Positions 9,349-17,147 of a stretch of DNA of 64,000 nucleotides are shown piece after piece. Made by a program: the position numbers and the translations under genes. The stretch's first letter is position 1, and every line of letters starts with the position of its first letter. Source of the stretch: DTKD01 sp050948905 (GTDB lineage Bacteria; Armatimonadota; UBA5829); the NCBI GenBank assembly GCA_050948905.1, contig JBMNES010000001.1, positions 310,001 through 374,000 of the forward strand, written 5' to 3'. The notes below the pieces were generated by a model. It saw nothing but the letters and a program-made list of their open reading frames with translations, had not been told where the DNA came from and did no database searches.

Positions 9349-9792
9349 TTATTCGCTGATATTCAGCGTAGTTTTGATCGGAGTCGGGTTTTTCAGGTTG
9401 TCGCCGACCGGGCAACGTTTGGATACTGCTTCCATCCACTGATTCAGTGTCTCTTGCGAGGCGGTGCTCTTTACATCGTAGGTAACGCGGATTTCCTGAT
9501 AGCCCGACCGAACGTTTGGATCCTTGCCAAGAAAGCCCGCAGGGTTCAGGCTGCCCTCGACGTGAATTTTGAGGGATTCGAGCTCAAAGCCCATCTCTTT
9601 GGCGATCATATGACCGACAACGTTCAAACACCCGGCATAGGCGCCAATTACATATTCTACAGGGTTCGGGCCGGTGTTAGTGCCGCCCAATTCCGCTGGT
9701 TCGTCAACATTAAAAGTAAAACCTCTCGTCTGCGCCTGCGCGCAAGTGGCGTTGTGGCAGACAACATCTACGGAAAATACTGCATCAGGCAA
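9349..9792 (-). CDS. OsmC-family peroxiredoxin-like protein
   Basis: 147 residues. OsmC/Ohr proteins reduce organic hydroperoxides with two conserved cysteines; here they are in GAYAGCLNVVGH and SKRCPVGDN. The start is a TTG at 9792 preceded by AAGGAG at good spacing. A useful enzyme for an anaerobe carrying oxygen-sensitive Fe-S proteins, though the in vivo substrate is unknown. Single gene, followed by the hairpin at 9316. Confidence 0.85.
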   Translation of the reverse strand: MPDAVFSVDVVCHNATCAQAQTRGFTFNVDEPAELGGTNTGPNPVEYVIGAYAGCLNVVGHMIAKEMGFELESLKIHVEGSLNPAGFLGKDPNVRSGYQEIRVTYDVKSTASQETLNQWMEAVSKRCPVGDNLKNPTPIKTTLNISE

Positions 9793-9947
9793 TTTATCTC
9801 TCCTTGGCGACCGTAACAGATGTCGCAGTGTGTGTTCTAATTATAATATACGTTTGTGGGGGGTGAAGGTTCATTTTTTGAGACGGACGAGATTGATGTC
9901 AAAATGAGCAGTGCGATTAGACGTGAAGTTTCAGCGAGGAGAGCCAA

Positions 9948-10025
9948 TGGTCGGGGCGGAGAGATTTGAACTCTCGGCCTCCAGTTCCCAAAACTGGCGC
10001 GCTAACCAAGCTGCGCTACGCCCCG
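9948..10025 (-). tRNA. tRNA-Pro (anticodon UGG)
   Basis: Cloverleaf with acceptor CGGGGCG/CGCCCCG, anticodon stem CCAGT/ACTGG and loop TTTGGGA, T-arm GAGAGTTCAAATCTCTC, discriminator A and an encoded CCA end. Confidence 0.95.
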
Positions 10026-10085
10026 TGGACTCTATTATATCATACCACGAGCCGTGATAACAGATAGCAAAGGCTCGGGTTTTGG

Positions 10086-11180
10086 TTATCTGCCGGAAAG
10101 CTCCAGCACTAGCATTTCCATCACCATTCGAGCGTCCTCCATTCCCTCCTCGATGCCCTTTAACCTGGCGTCGGCTTTGGCTATGGCGGCAAAGCTGCTG
10201 GTCAATTGCTTACGGGTAACGCGGGAGGACTGGGCTCGCAGGCGGCTTTCCTGCCAGCTTTGTCTGCTTAACAGATCCAGCAAATTAGGGTTTGATGGCA
10301 AAAGAGCCTGCAGGTCCTGAGGGACAGACTCCTTGCGAAAAACCCTTACCCCTAAACTCGACAGCATTTTGTATTGCCATATCAGCCTGTACGTGCGCGC
10401 TATGTTGGCAAGTACCTTGGGAGCCTCGGATTCGGGCCTGTCACCGGTCTCGAAAAGTTCGTCGAGATATCGCATCGCCTCGGCAGGATTGTGCGCGGCT
10501 ATCGCATCGACCAGCTTAAAAACCTTCTCCTCAGGGGTCTCGCTGGTGACCTGCGAGATATCCGCCGGCTTGATGGTGTCGGAATCCCCTGAATAGCTTA
10601 TGAGCTTCTCAGCCTCGGTTTGCAATACGGAGAAATCTGTGCCGACGCGCTGGATAAACGCTGATAGGGCGCTTTCGTTGATCTTCTTATCTGCATCCTT
10701 AAACACAGACATAGCGAAGTCGCGGGCGCTCTGAGCCCTGGCTCGACCCTTTTCTGCTCCGGTGTTTATAACATTTCCGACCTTGCGAATGGCCCTGGAT
10801 ACCTCACCGACCACCTCGTCCCCTCTTTTGGCACGGCCATCGACCTTATCCGCCGCTGGAGTGACCATTATAAGACAGCCGGTAGGAGGCACATCGGAAA
10901 GCTGGCGGGCGAGCTTCTTTTGCTCGGATTCGTCCATTTTATTGGCGAACTTGACCAATACTATCCGCTGCGCGCTGGAGAAAGGAGGAATCGCAAGCCC
11001 GGCCATAATTCTGTCCGCAGTCGCCGAGTCGCCCTCCATCTGCTCAAGGTCGAAGTCGGCGAAATCAGCGACGACCAGCTTCTTGAGCAGCTTATCCAGC
11101 TCGATTTTCTTGCGATAGTCGTCGTCGCCCGCGAGCAAATAGGCGCGAGGTTTGTCAGTTGATTTGGCAGCAGGACTCAT
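10086..11180 (-). CDS. holA: DNA polymerase III delta subunit
   Basis: 364 residues from the ATG at 11180, close to the usual 330-350. Delta opens the sliding clamp within the clamp loader. The N-terminus PRAYLLAGDDDYRKKIELDKL matches the start of the AAA+-like domain (no active Walker motif is expected). The middle shows the typical VDAIAAHNPAEAMRYLDEL helical segment and IARTYRLIWQYKML near the C-terminus. The frame stays open upstream to 11333, but that part lies in an intergenic repeat (module A), so it is not likely translated. No strong ribosome site precedes 11180. Stands alone next to tRNA-Pro. Confidence 0.85.
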   Translation of the reverse strand: MSPAAKSTDKPRAYLLAGDDDYRKKIELDKLLKKLVVADFADFDLEQMEGDSATADRIMAGLAIPPFSSAQRIVLVKFANKMDESEQKKLARQLSDVPPTGCLIMVTPAADKVDGRAKRGDEVVGEVSRAIRKVGNVINTGAEKGRARAQSARDFAMSVFKDADKKINESALSAFIQRVGTDFSVLQTEAEKLISYSGDSDTIKPADISQVTSETPEEKVFKLVDAIAAHNPAEAMRYLDELFETGDRPESEAPKVLANIARTYRLIWQYKMLSSLGVRVFRKESVPQDLQALLPSNPNLLDLLSRQSWQESRLRAQSSRVTRKQLTSSFAAIAKADARLKGIEEGMEDARMVMEMLVLELSGR

Positions 11181-11239
11181 TGCATAGGCATTATCCCACG
11201 CATCGGCGTTATTGGCAACTGGTGGATGTGGGGTTAGGA

Positions 11240-11290
11240 GGAAGGGAATGAACGCGAAAATGCGAAAGGAGCGAAAGTTGGAAAATATAA
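11240..11290. repeat. Dispersed module A
   Basis: GAACGCGAAAATGCGAAAGG followed by AGCGAAAGTTGGAAA matches the module A copies at 1488, 6255, 28645, 32075, 35885 and 57170. Confidence 0.7.
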
Positions 11291-11360
11291 TATGACTTTC
11301 AGTTGATCGATGTAGTGGGCGGGCTGCTGTCACACCTAGTTTCTGGTTGTGGGGCGGCGA

Positions 11361-11510
11361 TTCGGAGATCGCCGCCCATCTTCATTTCGGAGATCACCGC
11401 TTATCTTCATTTCGGATATCACCGCCCATCCTCAGCTCGAAGATCACCGCTTATCTTCATTTTAGAGATCACTGCCCATCCTCGATTCGGAGATCACCGC
11501 CCGTCGTACG
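11361..11510. repeat. Tandem array of six 25-bp repeats
   Basis: Six units of exactly 25 bp beginning at 11361, 11386, 11411, 11436, 11461 and 11486. The unit core is TTCGGAGATCACCGCCCATC plus TTCAT, with a few substitutions per copy. The first unit continues the dispersed palindrome GGCGATTCGGAGATCGCCGC (module C), so the array seems to have grown from one copy of it. There are no spacers, so it is not CRISPR. Confidence 0.9.
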
Positions 11511-11837
11511 AGAGTGATTCAGGACACCCCAGCAAAAATACCTGTTTTTGCCGGGCTTGCAGGGATTCATAGGGTAAACAGGGAATAAATAAGTGTCTCT
11601 AACAACTCGTGGTTTGAAGAGGCTTAACAGGCTGCTCCTCGCGACTAAGCATCGCGAAGTCAGCGATCAACGGAGGATTGAATGCTCCTTTCTTTTACCA
11701 CGGGGCTGCGAAAAGTAGCCCGCATTTGAGCCAGGCGAATCCGAAAGTTCGGGGAAACTTCGATTTCTGATAGCCTGGCTCACTTCTATTTCACCCCCAA
11801 AGCAGGTTTTCATAGCCTCCGCATCTAAGCTCACACT
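11511..11837 (+). other. Structured leader before rluD with short upstream ORF
   Basis: No long gene. It holds a GCAAAAATACCTGTTTTTGC hairpin (11532-11551), a 15-codon ORF beginning with ATG at 11680 and ending with TGA at 11725-11727 with an ideal GGAGG five bases upstream, and then a long hairpin with a perfect 9-bp outer stem GAGCCAGGC/GCCTGGCTC (about 11727-11781). rluD starts about 60 nt later. The layout suggests a leader, but no known riboswitch class is recognisable. Confidence 0.45.
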
Positions 11838-12824
11838 GTGAACGAGAGCGTATATGTTGTCGATGATAAACACTCTGGCGAGCGGCTGGATTTGTATCTG
11901 GTCGAGCAGATGCCGGAGATGTCGCGGTCGTATATACAGAAACTTATCGCCAAAGCCCATGCTACGGTGAATGGGACGGCGGTGAGGGCTGGGTATAAAG
12001 TTCAAGCCGGGGATCAGGTGAAGGTGATAGTCCCTCCCCCGGAGCCGGCGGATATACAACCGGAGCAGATTCCGCTGGATGTGGTATACGAAGACGAACA
12101 GATCATCGTGATAAATAAACCCAAGTCGATGACCGTGCATCCGGCCCCGGGCAGCAGGACCGGCACGCTGGTAAACGCGGTGGTCGCGTATACTGATGAT
12201 CTTTCTGGAATCGGCGGCACAGAGCGACCGGGCATAGTACATAGGCTCGATAAAAACACCTCCGGGCTGCTGGTGGTAGCCAAAACCGATGTGGCACATT
12301 CCTCGCTTCAGTCTCAGATTCAGAACAGGACGGCCGAAAGACGTTACCTGGCTCTCGTGTGGGGCACAACGAAGTTTAATGAGGCGGTCGTCGATGCGCC
12401 AATCGGACGACACCCTACCGATCGGCAGAAACAGGCGGTTATAAAGGATACGGATAGGTATACCGCGCGAGAGGCTGTTACCCAACTAAAGGTGCTGCAG
12501 AGGTTTGAAGGCTTTACTCTGCTGGAGGCCAAACTCGACACTGGTCGGACGCATCAGATACGGGTTCATTGCTCGTTTATAGGGCACCCCGTGGTCGGCG
12601 ACCCGACTTATGGCGGCACAAAACGTCCCATCCCGTCGGCATACAGCAAGCTGGACCAACGTGAGCTGTCGGCGCTCCTGGATGCGTTGCAGGGCCAGGC
12701 TCTGCACGCGTTCGCTTTGTCTTTCGATCATCCAACTACGGGCAAGCGATTATCCTTTGAAGCTCCCCTGCCCCCCGATATCGCGCATCTGCTGGATTGG
12801 TTGAAACAGAGATCCAAAGATTGA
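11838..12824 (+). CDS. Large-subunit 23S rRNA pseudouridine synthase, RluD family
   Basis: 328 residues. Converts uridines of 23S rRNA (or tRNA) to pseudouridine. N-terminal S4 RNA-binding domain (residues ~15-75, LDLYLVEQMPEMSRSYIQKL), then the RluA-family catalytic domain with the signature GIVHRLDKNTSGLLVVAKTD carrying the catalytic Asp. The C-terminal DTGRTHQIRVH motif is intact. The start is a GTG with a weak ribosome site. RluD is the best match by the S4 domain, but RluC-type specificity cannot be excluded. Confidence 0.9.
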   Translation: MNESVYVVDDKHSGERLDLYLVEQMPEMSRSYIQKLIAKAHATVNGTAVRAGYKVQAGDQVKVIVPPPEPADIQPEQIPLDVVYEDEQIIVINKPKSMTVHPAPGSRTGTLVNAVVAYTDDLSGIGGTERPGIVHRLDKNTSGLLVVAKTDVAHSSLQSQIQNRTAERRYLALVWGTTKFNEAVVDAPIGRHPTDRQKQAVIKDTDRYTAREAVTQLKVLQRFEGFTLLEAKLDTGRTHQIRVHCSFIGHPVVGDPTYGGTKRPIPSAYSKLDQRELSALLDALQGQALHAFALSFDHPTTGKRLSFEAPLPPDIAHLLDWLKQRSKD

Positions 12825-12880
12825 AAAGGACAAAGAAATGGGTACAGGTAGCTTCACAAAGGTGTTATTGAGGTTGCGTC

Positions 12881-13600
12881 GTGTCCAGGCTCTTTATAGG
12901 AACGTCAGGATGGAATTATAAGCACTGGCGCGGTGTGTTTTATCCTGATGAGCTTGCAGAGTCGGAGTGGCTGCACCACTACTCCCAAACGTTTCATTCA
13001 GTAGAGATAAACAACTCGTTTTACCGATTGCCTGAGAAGAAGACTTTCGAAGCGTGGTACGCACAGACGCCGGATGATTTCACTTTCTCCGTAAAGGCCA
13101 GCAGATACCTTACCCACACAAAAAAACTGCACGAGCCAGAAGAAGCGCTACAGCGCCTGCTGGATCATGTAGCGGGATTATCCGATAAGCTCGGGATAAT
13201 ACTATACCAACTGCCTCCCCGTTGGCACGTCGACCTTGATCGTCTGGATCACTTTCTTGGTCTGTTACCCCCGCATCCCAGATCGGCGTTTGAGTTTCGA
13301 GATAACTCCTGGCAGTGTGAGGCGGTTTGGTCGTTGCTACAGCAGCACGGGGTCGCCTATTGCATAATGGACTCCCCCGGCCTGCCGCTTCATATTAAAA
13401 CCACCTGCGATTATTCGTATATCCGACTCCACTCCGGCGGGGAACTGACAGCCAGTGACTATACGACCAAGCACTTACAGGAGTGGGCGGCTCGAATACG
13501 CAGACTACTTAACAACGGTGATGTGTATGCATTCTTCAACAACGACACCCGTGGGTACGCGTTGAAGAATGCTTCTGATCTTATATCGTTTTTAATCTAA
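12881..13600 (+). CDS. DUF72 (YecE-like) protein
   Basis: 239 residues starting with GTG. DUF72 proteins have a TIM-barrel-like fold and no settled function. The hallmark segments are here: IGTSGWNYKHWRGVFYP at the N-terminus, FHSVEINNSFYRLP, FTFSVKASRYLTH and the C-terminal DVYAFFNNDTRGYALKNA. It follows rluD after 57 bp on the same strand and may share its transcript. Confidence 0.85.
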   Translation: MSRLFIGTSGWNYKHWRGVFYPDELAESEWLHHYSQTFHSVEINNSFYRLPEKKTFEAWYAQTPDDFTFSVKASRYLTHTKKLHEPEEALQRLLDHVAGLSDKLGIILYQLPPRWHVDLDRLDHFLGLLPPHPRSAFEFRDNSWQCEAVWSLLQQHGVAYCIMDSPGLPLHIKTTCDYSYIRLHSGGELTASDYTTKHLQEWAARIRRLLNNGDVYAFFNNDTRGYALKNASDLISFLI

Positions 13601-13612
13601 ACGCGCTCGCAG

Positions 13613-14497
13613 CTATTCCGTGATTGTCGGATCTGGCGCTCCGTAGTAGTAGGAGTTCCGATGCCACGGGCACCGACAAGGCTTGTTTGCTGCGTGGTTG
13701 ACTCCTCCTGCAAATTTGTCGTGCAGCGCTCTAATAGCGAGTATTTCTTTCTTGGCTATCCATTTGACATGGCCATCTGCAAAGGAGCAAGTGGTGCCTT
13801 CCCAGTGGATATCGCCGGGGTCGTCAAAAGCTGAATAGCTCCACCACTGGAAGAAGCCGTCGTTCTGGCCGTTGAGACCAGCAGCAGTGCCTCGCTTTTC
13901 GTGGATCAAAAACATAATCTGTGATGCTCGACCAGCAGTTGCCGCAGCGAGCTTGACAGTGTATGGACGTACGCGCTTATCGCAAAGATCTTCGTTGACG
14001 GCATAACTGACACCGAAACCACCCGGCAACCCTGCAGCCTGCTGAGCGGTTGCGCCTTTGGGCCACGAAGACTGATCCGACCATCCGACTTTTCTGCCGT
14101 TGTTGTAACAGGGCATATTCATATCGGACGGGCAGTTATAAAACGCCACGGCTCTTGCGTATCCGCCAGTATACAGGGAGCCTTTTCGGACATCACAAGG
14201 GACGATACTGGTATCCCCGCCTGCTACTCCTCGATCAAACGTAGAGCCTGTCCACTCCTGGGTGGCACGCCCGGTATAGTTGGCCATACGGCTCCTACAC
14301 GAGACAGGAAGCAAACCGTTGTTGTCATCCGCGTAATTGAAAAAAGCCATCGTGAGCTGTTTGAGGTTGGAACAGCAGGTAGCCTGCCGACCACGCTCTT
14401 TTGCATTCAGGAAAACAGGAAAGAGAATTGCTGCTAAAATGGCAATAATAGCAATTACGACGAGCAGCTCGATGAGTGTAAATCCGCGCTTGGTCAT
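13613..14497 (-). CDS. DUF1559-type prepilin-like protein
   Basis: 294 residues. The type IV prepilin leader is short and basic (MTKRG), followed by FTLIELLVVIAIIAILAAI, so prepilin peptidase should cut after Gly5 and methylate Phe6. The C-terminal half has the H-X9-DG feature of this family (CSFADGHVKWI), common in Planctomycetes and Armatimonadota, where dozens of paralogues may occur. Likely a type II secretion or pilus minor subunit at the cell envelope. Monocistronic, facing away from the cupin gene. Confidence 0.85.
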   Translation of the reverse strand: MTKRGFTLIELLVVIAIIAILAAILFPVFLNAKERGRQATCCSNLKQLTMAFFNYADDNNGLLPVSCRSRMANYTGRATQEWTGSTFDRGVAGGDTSIVPCDVRKGSLYTGGYARAVAFYNCPSDMNMPCYNNGRKVGWSDQSSWPKGATAQQAAGLPGGFGVSYAVNEDLCDKRVRPYTVKLAAATAGRASQIMFLIHEKRGTAAGLNGQNDGFFQWWSYSAFDDPGDIHWEGTTCSFADGHVKWIAKKEILAIRALHDKFAGGVNHAANKPCRCPWHRNSYYYGAPDPTITE

Positions 14498-14668
14498 ATC
14501 GAACCTCGTATCCCCGGAAGAAACGGGGGTTTTCTACACGCCTCTTGTGGTGACAAAGCGTATAGCCTAAGTATCTCACAGACAAGTTTGAATGTCAACG
14601 AATCTGCCTCTGCTTGAAAAGCAAAAATATCGCAGATTTCTGTGGAATCAGGGCCCTGTTTATACTAT

Positions 14669-14697
14669 TTGACTTCCTTGCTGGTCTGGGTTACTCT
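14669..14697 (+). promoter_or_regulatory. Promoter for the cupin gene
   Basis: TTGACT, 17-nt spacer, TACTCT, about 70 nt before the GTG start at 14771. Confidence 0.55.
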
Positions 14698-14770
14698 TGA
14701 TTGCTACTTGCCGGAAATTGTGCACAGTTGTCCGGCCCAGCCGTAATGAATATCAACGGAGGATTAATAC

Positions 14771-15085
14771 GTGGACCGAATCAAACACTTGCAGGATCTG
14801 ATTGAATTTCCAAAAGAAGGCATTTTAAGTAAGACAATCGTCGACGGCGCGAGCGGCGAAGTGGACGTGTTTATGCTGCCGAAAGGTGAGAAGATATCGA
14901 CACATACGTCTTCTCGAGACGCTGCAGTCACAGTGTTGCAAGGCGAGGCGGATTTTGTGCTCGGCGATACGACATATCGAGTGAAGGCCGGCGACTGGTT
15001 CTTTATGGAGGCGGAGCTTCCACACGCGCTGACTGCGATTGAGGATTTTGCTTTCCTGCTGACGCTATTTGGAAGCAGCAATTGA
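14771..15085 (+). CDS. Small single-domain cupin protein
   Basis: 104 residues. One cupin_2-type beta barrel: THTSSRDAAVTVLQGEADFVL forms motif 1 and DWFFMEAELPHAL motif 2. Motif 1 keeps only part of the usual metal-binding His/Glu set (H43, E56), so metal binding is uncertain; similar small cupins act as sugar- or antibiotic-responsive binding proteins. GTG start with GGAGG eight bases upstream. Own promoter (14669) and terminator (15099), so an independent unit. Confidence 0.75.
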   Translation: MDRIKHLQDLIEFPKEGILSKTIVDGASGEVDVFMLPKGEKISTHTSSRDAAVTVLQGEADFVLGDTTYRVKAGDWFFMEAELPHALTAIEDFAFLLTLFGSSN

Positions 15086-15098
15086 GCTTATAAGCAAA

Positions 15099-15134
15099 AG
15101 GGGTGGCGATTTTTACGTCGTCACCCCTCTTTTT
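15099..15134. terminator. Rho-independent terminator between convergent genes
   Basis: AGGGGTGGCGA / TCGTCACCCCT stem with loop TTTTTACG and CTTTTT tail on the plus strand. It can serve the cupin gene and, read the other way, the sensor kinase. Confidence 0.85.
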
Positions 15135-15152
15135 ATCTAATTATGGACTGGA

Positions 15153-16886
15153 TCACTGACCTCCAGCCAGTTCCGCCTGTTCGCTTTCAAACTGAGGCGG
15201 GCATTTGGGAAGCTCGAAGATGAACGATGAGCCTTTGCCCACCTCGCTCTCTACCCATATCTTTCCGCCGTGTGCTTCGACGAGGTGCTTTACCAGGTAT
15301 AGCCCAATTCCGGTGCCACCCACCTTGCGGGTGTCGCGGTTATCGATGCGGTGGAATCGATCGAAGAGTTTCTCGATATGTTCCTTGGGTATGCCCATAC
15401 CCTGATCTGACACCGACATCTGAATCACGCCGTTGCTTTGCTTGCCAGCGACTGTGATCGTTCCACCGTTCGGGGAATATTTGACCGCGTTGTTGGTAAG
15501 GTTGGTGAGAATCTGATCCACCTTGTCGTTATCGGCAACGATGGTAGGCAAGTCCGGTTCGAGATCGACAGCAAATTCGTGCTTATTAGTATAGGACTTC
15601 TGTGCAGCCACGACTTTGTCGACCACATCCGGCAGGTTGACCGGCCCCGGGTTGAGGTCAAGCGCGCGTCCTGCCTCGATTCGAGAGACGTTGAGCAGGT
15701 CGCTGATAAGCCTTGTCAGCCTGTCGCATTCCTGATCGATAATTACGTAGAACTCATGCACAGTATCCGCGTCGTAGAACCCATCGACGTCCTGCAGCAG
15801 AGTGGAAATGAAACCTTTAATCGAGGTAAGAGGAGTGCGCAATTCGTGCGAAACAGTAGAAACGAACGCTGTTTTCATTCGCTCAATGCTGCGAATTTCG
15901 GTGATGTCGTTGAAAATGGCGACTACGCCGATCACGCTCTGATCCTCGCTGCGAACCAGCGCCGTCTGGACCTGATATATCCGCTCGTTCTCTTCGTCCC
16001 CCGGTATCGTCAACGAGATTTCTTCCTGAAGCTCATCTGTCTCTTCGAGTGCCTGCTTGATGAGGTTCTGAGCACCTTCGTTTTTGATTATACTGACATA
16101 ATCACCGGAGAGTCGCTCGCTTTGGTCGACGCCGAACATCGTGCGTGCCGAAGAGTTCATCTGCATCACTCTTCCGTTCTGGTGGACCATCACGATTCCC
16201 GCGTACACGCTCTCGATTACGTGCTCAAGCTCTTCCTTTTCTTCGATGATCTCGCGATACATCTTGGCGCTGGCGACCACCGAAGCGAGGTTGTGAGCAT
16301 AACGGCTGAGCAGATTTACATCTTCCTGCACAAACACGTTGCCAAGCCGCTGGTTGAAGACCCATAATACACCGATCACTCTGCGCTCAAGGACTTTGTT
16401 GGTGTCTTCATCACGCTTTTCGACGATCAACGGCACACAGACACCGTTGTTGATCTTGAGCAGGGCGACGTTTTCTCGGATGGTTCTGGGGTCGTTGACG
16501 GCATCGTACAGGATAATTGGTTTTTGCTCGCGGAAGACTTCTCCGGAGATGCCCGCAGTAGCAGGGACGCGGAATGCTTTAATCTCCGCATCGTTGAACC
16601 CCAGCGCAGGCTTCGCGGCGACAAGCTCTCCATCGTCCTCGTCATAGAGCATAAACACGCACTTTTCGCCCTGTAGAAGCATACTCGTGCGCACCATAAG
16701 GCGCTTTATCATCTCTTCGAGCTCTGAGAGCGAAGTCGCGCCCGGTCCCTGAGATTCCGATTCTTTTATGCGGTCTTCAAGCCGTTTGTTGGCCTGCTCC
16801 AGTGCGGAAACGGCAATCTCTTTTTCAGAGAGTAGCTTTTCCAGCTCATCTATTCTGCTGCGAAGGGACTTGGCATCGGCGTCCAA
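15153..16886 (-). CDS. Soluble sensor histidine kinase (coiled coil, GAF, PAS, HisKA, HATPase)
   Basis: 577 residues without membrane segments, so a cytoplasmic sensor. Residues 1-60 are coiled coil, ~65-215 a GAF domain, ~220-335 a PAS domain. The phospho-acceptor is H347 in FVSTVSHELRTPLTSIKGF. The ATPase part has the N box (NLTNNAVKYS), G1 (DQGMGIP) and G2 (GGTGIGLYLV). The signal is unknown. No response regulator is next to it, so the partner is an orphan elsewhere. Confidence 0.93.
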   Translation of the reverse strand: MDADAKSLRSRIDELEKLLSEKEIAVSALEQANKRLEDRIKESESQGPGATSLSELEEMIKRLMVRTSMLLQGEKCVFMLYDEDDGELVAAKPALGFNDAEIKAFRVPATAGISGEVFREQKPIILYDAVNDPRTIRENVALLKINNGVCVPLIVEKRDEDTNKVLERRVIGVLWVFNQRLGNVFVQEDVNLLSRYAHNLASVVASAKMYREIIEEKEELEHVIESVYAGIVMVHQNGRVMQMNSSARTMFGVDQSERLSGDYVSIIKNEGAQNLIKQALEETDELQEEISLTIPGDEENERIYQVQTALVRSEDQSVIGVVAIFNDITEIRSIERMKTAFVSTVSHELRTPLTSIKGFISTLLQDVDGFYDADTVHEFYVIIDQECDRLTRLISDLLNVSRIEAGRALDLNPGPVNLPDVVDKVVAAQKSYTNKHEFAVDLEPDLPTIVADNDKVDQILTNLTNNAVKYSPNGGTITVAGKQSNGVIQMSVSDQGMGIPKEHIEKLFDRFHRIDNRDTRKVGGTGIGLYLVKHLVEAHGGKIWVESEVGKGSSFIFELPKCPPQFESEQAELAGGQ

Positions 16887-17147
16887 TATTTTACCTCACT
16901 TATATCAGCCCAGCGACCAAACAAAACGGCGCTTTCGCGCCGGCGCTGCAAGCATAAAACAAGCCCGTCAGGGCCAATATCACATATCGAATTATAGCAC
17001 GGAGCTAACTCATGGTCAAACAGCGAATTTGCAGTCGAATCCGGGCAACGCGACTGAAAGAAAAAGCCGGTTCGCACTCACGATGCAGAGACAATCTACC
17101 GATACTTATGCATGACACGTGTGGGATAAAATGCTATGGAGGAATAT

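Noticed and set aside
11361..11510. CRISPR array
   Set aside because: Units are contiguous with no unique spacers and no cas genes are present.
15438..16367. 309-codon frame on the plus strand
   Set aside because: Antisense to the sensor kinase with complete HisKA and ATPase motifs.
17030..17075. GEMM-like riboswitch before the GH94-like gene
   Set aside because: Only GGGCAAC and AAAGCC occur; the conserved GACGCAAAGCC and GGCCTAA strings are absent.
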